From positions 2,046,001 through 2,110,000 of the forward strand of contig NZ_CP006568.1 of the NCBI RefSeq assembly GCF_000517405.1: a DNA stretch of 64,000 nucleotides, given 5' to 3'. The notes beneath the pieces are model-generated. The model had not been told where the DNA came from. It worked only from the letters and a program-made list of their open reading frames with translations, and did no database searches. A program made the position numbers and the translations under genes. Within the stretch, counting starts at the first letter, position 1. Each line of letters starts with the position of its first letter. Source of the stretch: Candidatus Sodalis pierantonius str. SOPE. Its GTDB lineage: Bacteria; Pseudomonadota; Gammaproteobacteria; Enterobacterales; Enterobacteriaceae. Of the stretch, positions 38,483-47,281 are shown piece by piece.

Positions 38483-40527
38483 TTACCGGTTATTACCGAC
38501 CTGCTTGATATCGTGCTCATATTCAGATTCAAATAAATACACCTTCTCTTTTTCGAGTGCCGCTGCCTTGGGTACCAGCAGGCTGTAATCGCTTTCCCTG
38601 GGCGCATCAATCACCGGACGTAATTCGTCTTTCGCATCCTGAATCTTGCTTTCGGCCAGTTTAATGCGACGCTTGGCGCGCGCTTCCAGCGCTTTTTCCA
38701 CTCTGGAGACCGGCACCGGCGATGCGGTATTGCCATTCCAGAGCGCAGTGCAGAGATAAGCACCGTCCATCTGGCGAATAATCACTTCGTTCGGATTGTG
38801 GATATCGTAGGCCACCCGCACCGTCTGGCGGTCTACCTCAATCAGCTCCCTGGCAAAATACTGGTTATTCAACAGCTCAACCCAGCCGCGTTGGGCCACC
38901 CGTTTCTCTTCTGGCATAAACATCTCGCGCAACTCGCCCGGCGTCAGGTATTCAATGTTGTCTCCTTCCTCAGCCAGCAGGGCCTTGCGGTAGGCGGCCG
39001 GCGTCATCGATTTACCGTTGACCTTCGGCAGCGCGCTGTGCTCGTGACTGTGGTTATAGCGCTGTACCTCCTCTTCGATGGCGTCTATCAGCTGCCGCCA
39101 GCTGGGCAATATCGCCAGCGTTTTCTGCGGAACAGGATTCAGCTCTTTACCCTGACGCAAGGCATTCGACAGACTCAGCAGTTTTTGCCCCTGTACCCGC
39201 ACCCCGTTGGGGTCAGCGCTTAGCCCGTTATAGGTCTGAAAGCGCAGAGCCTGCCGGCGAGGGAGAACCCCGTTAAGCCGCTCAATAATGCCCCGCGCCT
39301 GGGGATTGCCGGGGATACCGGTAATATGCTCAATGCCCAGCCGGGGAAAAATCTCGGTGATATCCGCATCGAGCATCTTGTTGGTCTCGCCACCGCCGTT
39401 ATCGGAGTAGGCAAACAGCGGCTTGCCGTGGTGCTGGATGGCATAACGCCACGCATCGGCCACCGCGATGGCGTTTTCCGCCAGTGACAGGCTCCAGCCC
39501 ACCAGATAGCGGGTGCGCCCGTCGAGCACCAAAGTCAGCTCTGGGGTAAAGGGCCGCCCGTGTATCGGATGCGCCACTTTCATGTTCAGCGACTTACCGT
39601 CGGCTATCCAGCAGCCGTTCACCGGCATCTGTGCCCAATCCCGCTGCTGGTAAACCTGATACGCCTTAAGCGCCGAGCCGGTGACCCGGCCCTTGACCCG
39701 TCGGTGAGGTGCCACCCGCTTGACCATGCGATTGACCTTGTCGTAGGTCGGCAGGGCCGCCAGCATGGCAGGCTGGTCATGGTATTTCCCCTGCCAGTCC
39801 GCCTGAAACGCGCGGTAGGCTTCCAGCACCGTCGGGCCACAGGGTCGGGCATAATGCGGCCAGAACAGGGCGTAGAACCACGTCATATCCGCGGGACGCT
39901 GTTTCCTGGGTTGACACCCGGAGCCAGTATCGCCAGACGCTCCTGGGGCCGCTCAGCGCTGAGATAGAGACTGACCCATTCCTGCAGGCTGCTTTTGCCC
40001 ACCCCCTGCCGGGTGCGGCCCTTTTTGGCGTTGGCCAGTGTGGCGGCGCGCTGCAGGGCCTCGGGCAATGTACCGACCTTTGACTCGTCGACGATAAAAG
40101 TCACCGCCGCAATGCGGGTCATGCCGGCCTACTGCAATCGGATCACTTCCTGTGCCAGCATCATGCGCGCATCGGCAATCTGCTTTTGGTGATCGTTGAG
40201 GGCCTGCACCTTGCGGTCGAGCAGGGCCGGACATTGGCGCATGATCGCCAGCTCATCACGCGACTTGATGGCGGTGCTGCGCTTGACCGACTCATCAACC
40301 GGCTGGGCCGGGGCTTGCGCAATTAGAGATTTATAGTGCCGCTGTTTGATGATCTCGCGTGTTTGTTCTGGCAAACAATCGATGTGATACTCGAAAGCCT
40401 TGGTACCCGAACGCTTACGGACTAAATCGGGTGAATTTGTAGATATTTTTTTGAGGGTTAACCTCATTCCCTGAGCGGTGCTTGGCAAACCAAGCAATCC
40501 AATTAATTCGTTAATGCTAACAAACAT
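38483..40527 (-). pseudogene. MuA-like phage transposase, amber stop plus frameshift
   Basis: The DDE transposase of a Mu-type phage. N-terminal 132 codons (MFVSINELIGLLGLPSTAQG) end at an in-frame TAG (40129-40131) after EVIRLQ. The same frame continues (MTRIAAVTFIVDESKV) to about 39890, where a frameshift leads into the core: WIADGKSLNMKV (first Asp), FAYSDNGGGETNK (second Asp) and RGIIERLNGVLPRR (Glu). The C-terminal domain for B contact follows. Total length would be about 680 residues, normal for MuA. Two lesions mean the phage cannot transpose on its own. Confidence 0.92.
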
Positions 40528-40529
40528 AA

Positions 40530-40787
40530 TTAAGAAACCTTACGCATATAACTATTTTTTCTATAGCCATATCTGCTGGGCCAGATAATTGATGGATCAA
40601 CACCTATAACCTCAGCAACAAGTTGTTCATATTTTGGACATGGCCTACTAAGAACAGTTTTTACTACGTCCTGTTTCACACCGGCTTTAATATCAAGTGC
40701 TCGAAAAGTTACGCCTCTCTTATGTAGTTCTGCCTTGATGATTTCACGATGCCAATCCGCCCGAGCATCTTCATTTTGATGTGTCAT
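40530..40787 (-). CDS. Ner-like phage transcriptional regulator
   Basis: Ner of Mu is a small HTH protein that shuts off early transcription. This 85-residue protein starts MTHQNEDARADWHREIIKAE and has GVTFRALDIKAGVKQDVVKT as its HTH and GVDPSIIWPSRY near the C-terminus, as in the Nlp/SfsB/Ner family. It is the first gene of the early operon, facing away from the repressor. Frame intact. Confidence 0.85.
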   Translation of the reverse strand: MTHQNEDARADWHREIIKAELHKRGVTFRALDIKAGVKQDVVKTVLSRPCPKYEQLVAEVIGVDPSIIWPSRYGYRKNSYMRKVS

Positions 40788-40801
40788 TGAATTATCCTAC
40801 A

Positions 40802-40849
40802 AAGTTACCTGTACGGAGTACCCCCGCGGGCCGTCTGTACAGGTAACTT
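40802..40849. promoter_or_regulatory. Phage operator: 13-bp inverted repeat
   Basis: aagttacctgtac (40802-40814) and its exact complement gtacaggtaactt (40837-40849) are separated by 22 bp. The pair lies in the divergent ner/repressor gap. The most likely role is a repressor or Ner operator over the early promoter. Confidence 0.7.
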
Positions 40850-40857
40850 ATCCCTCT

Positions 40858-40888
40858 AACAAAAGAAAGTCAATGTCTTTCTTTTGTT
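40858..40888. promoter_or_regulatory. Second phage operator: 12-bp inverted repeat
   Basis: aacaaaagaaag (40858-40869) and ctttcttttgtt (40877-40888) are perfect complements around a 7-bp centre, about 65 bp before the repressor start. The sequence differs from the 13-bp repeat, so a second regulator (Ner versus repressor) may use it. Confidence 0.65.
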
Positions 40889-40952
40889 TGTTTTTTTTGA
40901 TAAATATCCAATCAATTCAAATAAACTCAAGGAGTTAGGAGAAAAGAAAGTT

Positions 40953-41549
40953 GTGATTATAAAAGAGAGATCAATTTCTTTTGATGATGAAGAAAAGAAA
41001 GAGTTCAGGCTAAGACTAAAATCATTAATGCAAGGGCGGACTCTTGATGAAAATGCAAAAAGATGGGGGGTAAAAAAATCAGATATAAATAATTACTTGT
41101 ATAGGGGGTCAGTTCCTAGGTTGGCTAAAATCAAAGCGATAGCTGATGTCGAGGGAGTTGACTTGGAATGGCTCTTGTTAAAAAAGTGTCCTTCATTCAA
41201 AGAGAATACAGATATGAATGATAAAGAAAGAGATGAAAAACTCCGACAACCTAATGCTATAGATGTACATGCAAGCTTACTTCGTGCATTAGAAAGCCTA
41301 TCTGAAGAAGAACAAATAGCATTAGCTCACTTGTTCTCAAGGAAAGGCGTTGAAATCGCCTTACTGCTTCTTGATGAGCAGAATCGCACACTGATACAGC
41401 TTTCAGAGACTCTCAAAGAGCATATAATTACTGAGTATGTCACTGGAGATAAGCAGAAATCCATCGCTGACAACAACGTGTGTGCTCCTGCTGAGGAAGA
41501 AAGACACAACAGACCTAATTTAACACACAATCACAAGCAGGCCATTTAA
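40953..41549 (+). CDS. Mu-like phage repressor (c-like), HTH protein
   Basis: The lysogeny repressor by position: divergent from ner, nearest the left terminus. The start is GTG 40953, 8 bp after a strong aggag; an upstream TTG at 40884 would overlap the operator. The HTH region reads TLDENAKRWGVKKSDINNYL, then VPRLAKIKAIADVEGVDLEWLL, with a Ser/Glu-rich C-terminal part. Base composition is clearly more AT-rich than the flanks. About 198 residues, intact. Confidence 0.75.
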   Translation: MIIKERSISFDDEEKKEFRLRLKSLMQGRTLDENAKRWGVKKSDINNYLYRGSVPRLAKIKAIADVEGVDLEWLLLKKCPSFKENTDMNDKERDEKLRQPNAIDVHASLLRALESLSEEEQIALAHLFSRKGVEIALLLLDEQNRTLIQLSETLKEHIITEYVTGDKQKSIADNNVCAPAEEERHNRPNLTHNHKQAI

Positions 41550-41599
41550 ACAAGCGGAAATTATTTGTTTATTTTTTGTTAAAATAGCAAGTGTAAAAC

Positions 41600-42914
41600 G
41601 ACCCTGTACACGATTCTGTGTAAATGCCTTTTCTCAGAAGTGACCGTCCAGGCGATCACCGAACTCGATAATAAAGCGGCTCATTGCCATGCGCCAGTCC
41701 CTCAAAGGCATTGTCCATTTCTGTGAGGCCGCCTGTATCGCCAGCCACACCACCTTTTTCACTGCGTCGTCGGTCGGGAACACCTTGCGCTTTTTGATGG
41801 CATGCCGGATCACGCTGTTTAACGACTCGATGGCGTTGGTCGTGTAGATCACCTTGCGGATGTCCGTTGGGTAGGCAAAGAACGTGGCCAGATTGGCCCA
41901 GTTTGCCTGCCAGCTTCGACTTATTTGCGGGTAGCGGATGTCCCAGGCACTGGAGAACGCTTCCAGCGCCTGCAAGCCGGCTTCTTCCGTAGGGGCCTGA
42001 TAGATAGCTTTCAGGTCGCGGGTGACGGCCTTGTAGTCCTTCCAGGAGACGAACCGCAGGCTGTTGCGCACCATATGCACGATACACAGCTGGAGCCGCG
42101 CCTCCGGATACACCGCGTTAATAGCGTCAGGGAAACCTTTCAGCCCGTCTACGCAGGCGATAAGGATATCGTTCAGGCCGCGGTTTTTCAGCTCTGTCAG
42201 CACGTTCAGCCAGAACTTTGCGCCTTCATTTTCAGCCAGCCACATACCTAGCAACTCTTTCTGGCCTTCGATGTTGATGCCCAGCGCCAGGAACACAGAT
42301 TTGTTGATGATGCGGCTGTCCTGCCGGACTTTTAGAACGATACAGTCAAGATAAACAATGGGATAGACTGCATCCAGAGGCCGGTTTTGCCATTCGACAA
42401 CCTGCTCCATGACCGCATCGGTGACCTTTGAGACCAGCGCCGGCGAGACATCGGCGTCATACAGCTCTTTGAACGCGGCGGCGATCTCGCGGGTGGTCAT
42501 CCCTTTGGCGTACAACGATAAAATCTGGTTATCCATCCCGGTAATCCGGGTCTGGTTCTTCTTCACCAGTTGCGGTTCAAAGGAACCGTCACGATCGCGC
42601 GGAGTACGCAGCGCCAGCGGGCCATCGCCAGTGGTAACGGTTTTTGTGGAATAGCCGTTGCGGGCGTTGGTCCCCGGTTTAGGCTGATTTTTATCGTAGC
42701 CGAGGTGATGGGTCATTTCGGCATTGAGAGCTGCTTCGACGCTGATTTTTTTCAGCAGCCGATCGAAGTGACTGAGATCTTCAGGGGTTTTGAGATTTTT
42801 GGCCAGTTCGTTAGCCAGAGCCTGCAACTGTTTTTCGTCCATAAATTAACCTGTTTTTGATGTTGGATTGAACATATCAAAATCAGGCAAATACACAAAT
42901 TTCTAAACAGGCTC
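41600..42914 (-). mobile_element. IS256-family element, copy 3 (1315 bp) with 8-bp duplication
   Basis: A clean insertion between the phage repressor and the phage left-end sites, with the perfect 8-bp duplication tgtaaaac (41592-41599 and 42915-42922). This fixes the ends of the element: gaccctgtaca on one side and gagcctgtttag on the other. Confidence 0.97.
41634..42842 (-). CDS. IS256-family transposase, copy 3 (402 aa)
   Basis: Full-length mutator-type transposase with Asp in YLDCIVLK, Asp in ACVDGLKGF and Glu in TTNAIESLN, plus the histidine-containing LCIVHMVRNSLRF segment between them. Start ATG 42842 is 72 bp inside the element. It can serve as the reference copy for judging lesions in copies 1, 2 and 5. 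Confidence 0.96.
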   Translation of the reverse strand: MDEKQLQALANELAKNLKTPEDLSHFDRLLKKISVEAALNAEMTHHLGYDKNQPKPGTNARNGYSTKTVTTGDGPLALRTPRDRDGSFEPQLVKKNQTRITGMDNQILSLYAKGMTTREIAAAFKELYDADVSPALVSKVTDAVMEQVVEWQNRPLDAVYPIVYLDCIVLKVRQDSRIINKSVFLALGINIEGQKELLGMWLAENEGAKFWLNVLTELKNRGLNDILIACVDGLKGFPDAINAVYPEARLQLCIVHMVRNSLRFVSWKDYKAVTRDLKAIYQAPTEEAGLQALEAFSSAWDIRYPQISRSWQANWANLATFFAYPTDIRKVIYTTNAIESLNSVIRHAIKKRKVFPTDDAVKKVVWLAIQAASQKWTMPLRDWRMAMSRFIIEFGDRLDGHF

Positions 42915-42965
42915 TGTAAAACTGTTTAAACGGCCTTCAAACTTACTCAAACTACGACCAATCCA

Positions 42966-43108
42966 GTCCAGAATATAGTGCAAAAAAATCATTTTTTGCT
43001 CATTTTTTTGCGACGAGTCCAGAATCCTTAAAATCGCTGTAAGCCTCGCCAGTAAAGGGCTTCCGGCTTAATCCATCGTTCCCCTTGAGAGTCCAGAAAT
43101 GATTGCCA
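42966..43108. promoter_or_regulatory. Probable transposase-binding sites and left terminus of the Mu-like phage
   Basis: Three exact gtccagaa copies at 42966-42973, 43017-43024 and 43091-43098, with an A/T-tract region between the first two. The outermost is 10 bp from a CA (43107-43108) that would be the terminal dinucleotide; at the right end the equivalent distance is 9 bp. The octamer matches the sites at 149-220. Confidence 0.65.
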
Positions 43109-43837
43109 CCCCACATCCTGCTCCTTTGCTGTGATTACGGTATCTGACATTTCAGCGTCCGATGCCCTGAGGCGGCAAGCCGGCCTGAGGAGAGACCCGC
43201 TTTAGGGACGGATTAGTCAAGCGAATTACCGTTAAAATAGCGTAATGTAAATAAACTGACACAAAAATGTTGCCGTTTTGAGAACCGTTGCGCACTAAAA
43301 TGCGGTGCACGGCGGCGCCATGCCCATTATCGGTGCAGGCCCTGCACCGTGACGGCGCGACGGTTTACGCCCACGCATCACGTCGCCGCATCAGTACCCT
43401 CAACGAAATAATTGGCAGCAATATTCATGCCAGGTGAAACTATTTCCACGCTATGGAGCACGATCGTTTATGGCGCAAACAGGTTATCTGCCAGCGGTGG
43501 CGGGGAATCCACCGGCATGGAAAAGGCTCTCCAGAATAAGAACGGGGTAGTTCATGACCTGGCCGGCTGACGCGGATAGGCGGTGCCAGGCGCGGTAAAT
43601 TCTGCTAATGGGGTTAGAGGCGCGGCGGCGGGGCCGGCGAGGAGAGGCAAGGTAAACCCCTTTGACGGCGGTGACGACATGGTTACGGGCCGGCGGCGTT
43701 AGGCGCAGTAAGCCCTCAGATTGGCAGTGACGGTTTCACGGCGATGAGGCCCGAGCAGGGACGGTCACGGAGGCGTTATGGCAACTGAGACCGTTTGCCT
43801 CGTTTGCTTACTGCGCCGCGCGCTGAGGGCGCTTTCG
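43109..43837. other. Decayed intergenic region, no intact gene
   Basis: About 730 bp with only short, interrupted readings on either strand, for example around 43320-43400 and 43520-43570. They look like worn-out coding sequence, but I cannot assign a family. No RNA gene is seen. Chromosomal flank of the phage. Confidence 0.4.
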
Positions 43838-44339
43838 CTATTGCGCCGCCTTATGCAGGGCAACGTGCGCCTTGAACACCTCCAGCGCCTTCGGCAACTG
43901 CGCCGGATCGTGCTGTCTACCGCTTTCCCACAGACCGGCGAAGCCAATAGCGCGCACAGCGCCGGGTCCACGGAAATCTGCGCCCGGCCATTCACGCGAA
44001 AACACTCCGACCAGCCCGGAATCAAAAACAGCAGGCCGGCAAACGGGTGATGCAGCAGATTGGTCAAGCCATCCAGACGATTATTGCCCCCCCGATCCGG
44101 CAGTAGCAGCGTTTTGTCGTTCTTTACCTGGATAAATCCCGGTTCACCGCCCTTGGGCGAGCAGTCGAACCCACGGGGACCTTGGGTACCCAACACCACA
44201 AACGGCGACAGGGCGATAAGCCGCCGCACATGATCATCTAGATGATCAATCTGTTTATGCAGCACGCCGGGATGGGGGCGGCGTAATAGTCGCGCAACTG
44301 CGTGCTGTCCTGCAAAATATAGCGTTCATCAAGCAGCAT
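43838..44339 (-). pseudogene. FMN-dependent PPOX-type flavoprotein, frameshifted twice
   Basis: Pyridoxamine-phosphate-oxidase-like family (putative flavin-dependent oxidoreductase). The N-terminus MLLDERYILQDSTQLRDYY is in one frame. A shift near 44275 leads to the long core: RLIALSPFVVLGTQGPRGFD, CSPKGGEPGFIQV, LLLPDRGGNNRLDGLTNLL and GRAQISVDPALCALL. A second shift after PVCGK (about 43915) precedes the C-terminus ending KAAQ and TAG at 43838. It follows lnt on the same strand. Confidence 0.8.
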
Positions 44340-44348
44340 GCCATGTCC

Positions 44349-45878
44349 TCAGGCGGGTCGGCGGCGATCAAACACCAGCGCGGTCAATCCGGCCAGCAGC
44401 GTAACAATCCATAGCGGCCAGGAGCCGGCACGGGCGTAGGGGGTCAGCCCCCGCGTCGGGGTGACGTGGACGTTGAGCACATCACGGGTGAATTGCGGCA
44501 ATTGCGCCAGCGGCGTCCCGTCGGCGTTGATAACCGCGGTGATGCCGTTATTGGTGCTGCGCAGCAGCGGCCGCCCCAGCTCCAGCGAGCGCATGCGCGC
44601 CATTTGGAAATGCTGCCACGGGCCGATGGAATGGCCAAACCAGGCGTCGTTGGACACGGTCAGCAGGAAGTCGGTATCGGGACGGAAATTATCCCGCACC
44701 TGGCCGCCCAGGATAATCTCGTAGCAGACGGTGGCGGTAAGTTTCATGCCGGCCACCTGCAGCTGCGGCTGCAAATACTCTCCTTGGCTGAGGGAGGACA
44801 TCGGCAGATTGAACAGCGGCGCCAGCGGCCGCAGGAGACGCTCAAACGGCACGGTTTCGCCCAAGGGTACCAGATGATGCTTGTTGTAGCGATCCCTCGA
44901 GGGATAACGGTAAGGCGTGTCTTCGCCCAACACCACGATGCTGTTGTAATAATCGTAGCCGTGCGGCGTAGGCCGCGCGTCGATGATGCCGGTGATTAAA
45001 CGGGTATGCCCCTGCCGCAATTGTTCATCGAGCCGAGTCAGGAACGCGTTCTGGGCAATCTCGTCGTCGGGGATGGCCGACTCCGGCCAAATGACCATCT
45101 GCTCCTTGCCAAGGGCCGGCAGGGTACGCTGCAGGTAAATATCCAGCGTCGGGCCGACCTGACTGGCCTCCCATTTCATCCACTGGGCAATATTGCCCTG
45201 CACCAGCGCCACGTCAATGGCCCGCGCCGGCTGAGGCTGGTACCACTGTAACGAGCACAGCGGCCAGGGCAGCAGCAGCGCCAGCGCGCCCAGCGCCGGC
45301 AGCCATCGCCGCCGCGCCAGCGCAAAGACCGCCAGGCCGCTTATCATCATTAGCATGAAGGTGATAGCCTGTACGCCCAAGAGCGGCGCGATCCCTTTTA
45401 ACGGTCCATCAATTTGACTGTAGCCAAATTCCAGCCAGGGGAAACCGCTCAATACCCAGCCGCGCAGAAATTCGGTGACCGACCACAGCACCGGCGCGCC
45501 GAGCGCCAGCCGCCACAGGCTGGTACGCGGCCACAGCCGTGCCAGCAGAGCGGCAAACAGCATGGGGTAGAGCGCCAGATAGGCGGCCAGCACCACCACC
45601 AGCGCCACGTTTACCGGACCAGGCAGACCGCCGAATTGCGCGATGCTGACGTAGACCCAGTTAACGCCGGTGCCGAACAGGCCAAAGCCCCAGACAAAGC
45701 CCAGCCAGCCGGCCTGCCGGCCGCTGCGGTTGAGCGTGACCGCCAGCAGGCCGCCGAGCGAGAGAATGGCCGCGGGCCAGAAATCGTACGGGGAAAATGC
45801 CAGGGTGCCGCAGGCGCCGGTAACGAGCGCCAGCAGCGCGCGGAGCCGCTGGCATGCAAACAGTGGGGGGATGGCCAT
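44349..45878 (-). CDS. lnt: Apolipoprotein N-acyltransferase
   Basis: Final step of bacterial lipoprotein maturation, in the inner membrane. 509 residues from MAIPPLFACQRLRALLALVT; the upstream in-frame extension overlaps corC and is rejected. About seven membrane segments precede the nitrilase-like domain with the triad Glu in IWPESAIPDD, Lys in RYNKHHLVPLGE and Cys in ATVCYEIILGG. It lies 7 bp after corC as part of the ybeZ-ybeY-corC-lnt cluster. Intact. Confidence 0.96.
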   Translation of the reverse strand: MAIPPLFACQRLRALLALVTGACGTLAFSPYDFWPAAILSLGGLLAVTLNRSGRQAGWLGFVWGFGLFGTGVNWVYVSIAQFGGLPGPVNVALVVVLAAYLALYPMLFAALLARLWPRTSLWRLALGAPVLWSVTEFLRGWVLSGFPWLEFGYSQIDGPLKGIAPLLGVQAITFMLMMISGLAVFALARRRWLPALGALALLLPWPLCSLQWYQPQPARAIDVALVQGNIAQWMKWEASQVGPTLDIYLQRTLPALGKEQMVIWPESAIPDDEIAQNAFLTRLDEQLRQGHTRLITGIIDARPTPHGYDYYNSIVVLGEDTPYRYPSRDRYNKHHLVPLGETVPFERLLRPLAPLFNLPMSSLSQGEYLQPQLQVAGMKLTATVCYEIILGGQVRDNFRPDTDFLLTVSNDAWFGHSIGPWQHFQMARMRSLELGRPLLRSTNNGITAVINADGTPLAQLPQFTRDVLNVHVTPTRGLTPYARAGSWPLWIVTLLAGLTALVFDRRRPA

Positions 45879-45885
45879 TGGGAAT

Positions 45886-46764
45886 TTAATCTTCCATGGT
45901 GGGTTGCGGTGAATTCTCGGGTATTTTGACATGCACCTGGATAATGCGTCGGCTGTCGGCCATCGCCACTTTGAAATTGTAGCCGTCGATGTCAATGGCC
46001 TCGCCGCGCGCCGGCAAATGACCAAAGGCCTGCATCACCAAGCCGCCGATGGTATCCACTTCCTCGTCGCTGAAGTGCGTATTGAAGACGTCGTTAAAAT
46101 CCTCAATGGGGGTTAACGCGCGGATGGTGAAGGTGTGGCGGTTCAGTTGGCGGATATTCCGATCCTCTTCATCGTCGTATTCATCTTCGATTTCGCCGAC
46201 GATAAGCTCCAGGATATCCTCGATGGTCACCAGACCGGACACGCCGCCGAATTCATCTATGACGATGGCCATGTGATAGCGCTGGGAGCGGAACTCCTTG
46301 AGCATGCGGTCCACCCGCTTGCTTTCCGGCACCACGACCGCCGGCCGCAAGATCTTCTCGATGCTGAAGGGTTCGTCGTGGCTGAGCATGAACGGCAGCA
46401 AATCCTTGGCCAGCAGGATCCCTTCCACATGATCTTTATCTTCGCTGATGACCGGAAAGCGAGAATGGGCCGATTCGACGATAACGTCAAGGCACTCCTG
46501 TAGGGATTGGTTTTTCATTAGCGTGATGATCTGCGAGCGGGGGATCATGATATCCCACACCCGCTGTTCGGCGATATCCATGACGCCTTCCAGCATATCG
46601 CGGGTATCGGGGTCGATAAGCTCGTTCTGTTCGGAATCCCTGATAAGTTCCAAAAGATCGTCACGGTTTTTCGGTTCACCGTGAAACAGCTGATTTAGCA
46701 TCAGGGTAAAAAAGCCCTTCTTGGGACTGGGGCTGTCGTTGCTCTGCGAATGGTCGTCGCTCAT
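45886..46764 (-). CDS. corC: CorC/YbeX CBS-domain protein
   Basis: Cytoplasmic protein linked to magnesium/cobalt export in enterobacteria. 292 residues: two CBS domains (IMIPRSQIITLMKNQSLQEC and RPAVVVPESKRVDRMLKEFR, GGVSGLVTIEDILELIVGE) and a C-terminal CorC/HlyC transporter-associated domain (DEEVDTIGGLVMQAFGHLP). Length and order match E. coli. Intact. Confidence 0.95.
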   Translation of the reverse strand: MSDDHSQSNDSPSPKKGFFTLMLNQLFHGEPKNRDDLLELIRDSEQNELIDPDTRDMLEGVMDIAEQRVWDIMIPRSQIITLMKNQSLQECLDVIVESAHSRFPVISEDKDHVEGILLAKDLLPFMLSHDEPFSIEKILRPAVVVPESKRVDRMLKEFRSQRYHMAIVIDEFGGVSGLVTIEDILELIVGEIEDEYDDEEDRNIRQLNRHTFTIRALTPIEDFNDVFNTHFSDEEVDTIGGLVMQAFGHLPARGEAIDIDGYNFKVAMADSRRIIQVHVKIPENSPQPTMED

Positions 46765-46810
46765 AGCGTTAAGTTAGTTTCACTCTCTAATAATTAAAGG
46801 GAAAGGGAGA

Positions 46811-47281
46811 TTACGCGTCTTTTTCCGCAAGATAGGGATCCGGGTAACCGAGCTTTTGCATAATCTCCGTTTCCAGCGATTCCATCTCCAGGGCTTCCTC
46901 ATCCAGGATATGATCATACCCTAACAGATGCAGCGAACCGTGAACAACCATATGCGCCCAATGCGCCTCTAACGCTTTCTCCTGCTGCTGCGCTTCGCGT
47001 TCCACCACCTGGCGGCAGATAACCAAATCCCCCAGCAGAGGCAGTTCCACTTCCGGCGGGGCTTCAAAGGGAAAGGAGAGCACGTTGGTGGGCCTGTCTT
47101 TGCCGCGGTAGGTGAGGTTGAGTTCATGGCTTTCCGTTTCGTCCACCAGGCGCACGGTGACTTCCGCGCAGTCGCGAAACAGAGGCAACACGCCCTGCAA
47201 CCAGCGCAGAAAATCTGCTTCGGCGGGTAGATCGCGCGCGTCATCGCAGGCCAGCTGCAGGTCCAGTATCACCTCGCTCAT
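46811..47281 (-). CDS. ybeY: Endoribonuclease YbeY
   Basis: Zinc-dependent single-strand endoribonuclease for 16S rRNA 3'-end maturation and ribosome quality control. The zinc site HMVVHGSLHLLGYDH fits the H-x3-H-x5-H family pattern, and the conserved LTYRGKDRPTNVLSFPF segment is present. 156 residues. It overlaps ybeZ by 4 bp (ATGA), so it is translationally coupled. Confidence 0.95.
   Translation of the reverse strand: MSEVILDLQLACDDARDLPAEADFLRWLQGVLPLFRDCAEVTVRLVDETESHELNLTYRGKDRPTNVLSFPFEAPPEVELPLLGDLVICRQVVEREAQQQEKALEAHWAHMVVHGSLHLLGYDHILDEEALEMESLETEIMQKLGYPDPYLAEKDA

Larger units (their letters stand above)
36403..43108 (-). mobile_element. Left-end (early region) fragment of a Mu-like prophage
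   Basis: The gene order from the right terminus inward is repressor (divergent), ner-like gene, transposase A, target ATPase B, two small genes and a DUF3164 gene, the order of the Mu early region. The terminus at about 43108 has three GTCCAGAA sites. IS256 copy 3 sits between repressor and terminus with a clean duplication. The inner side is cut in the DUF3164 gene by an IS21 remnant. No lysis, head or tail genes remain in the window. Confidence 0.85.

Noticed and set aside
43028..43150. A 40-codon minus-strand ORF (MSDTVITAKEQDVG...) running through the phage left end
   Set aside because: It overlaps the repeated end sites, has no good ribosome-binding site and no recognisable family. Noted only because it might argue against the exact terminus chosen.
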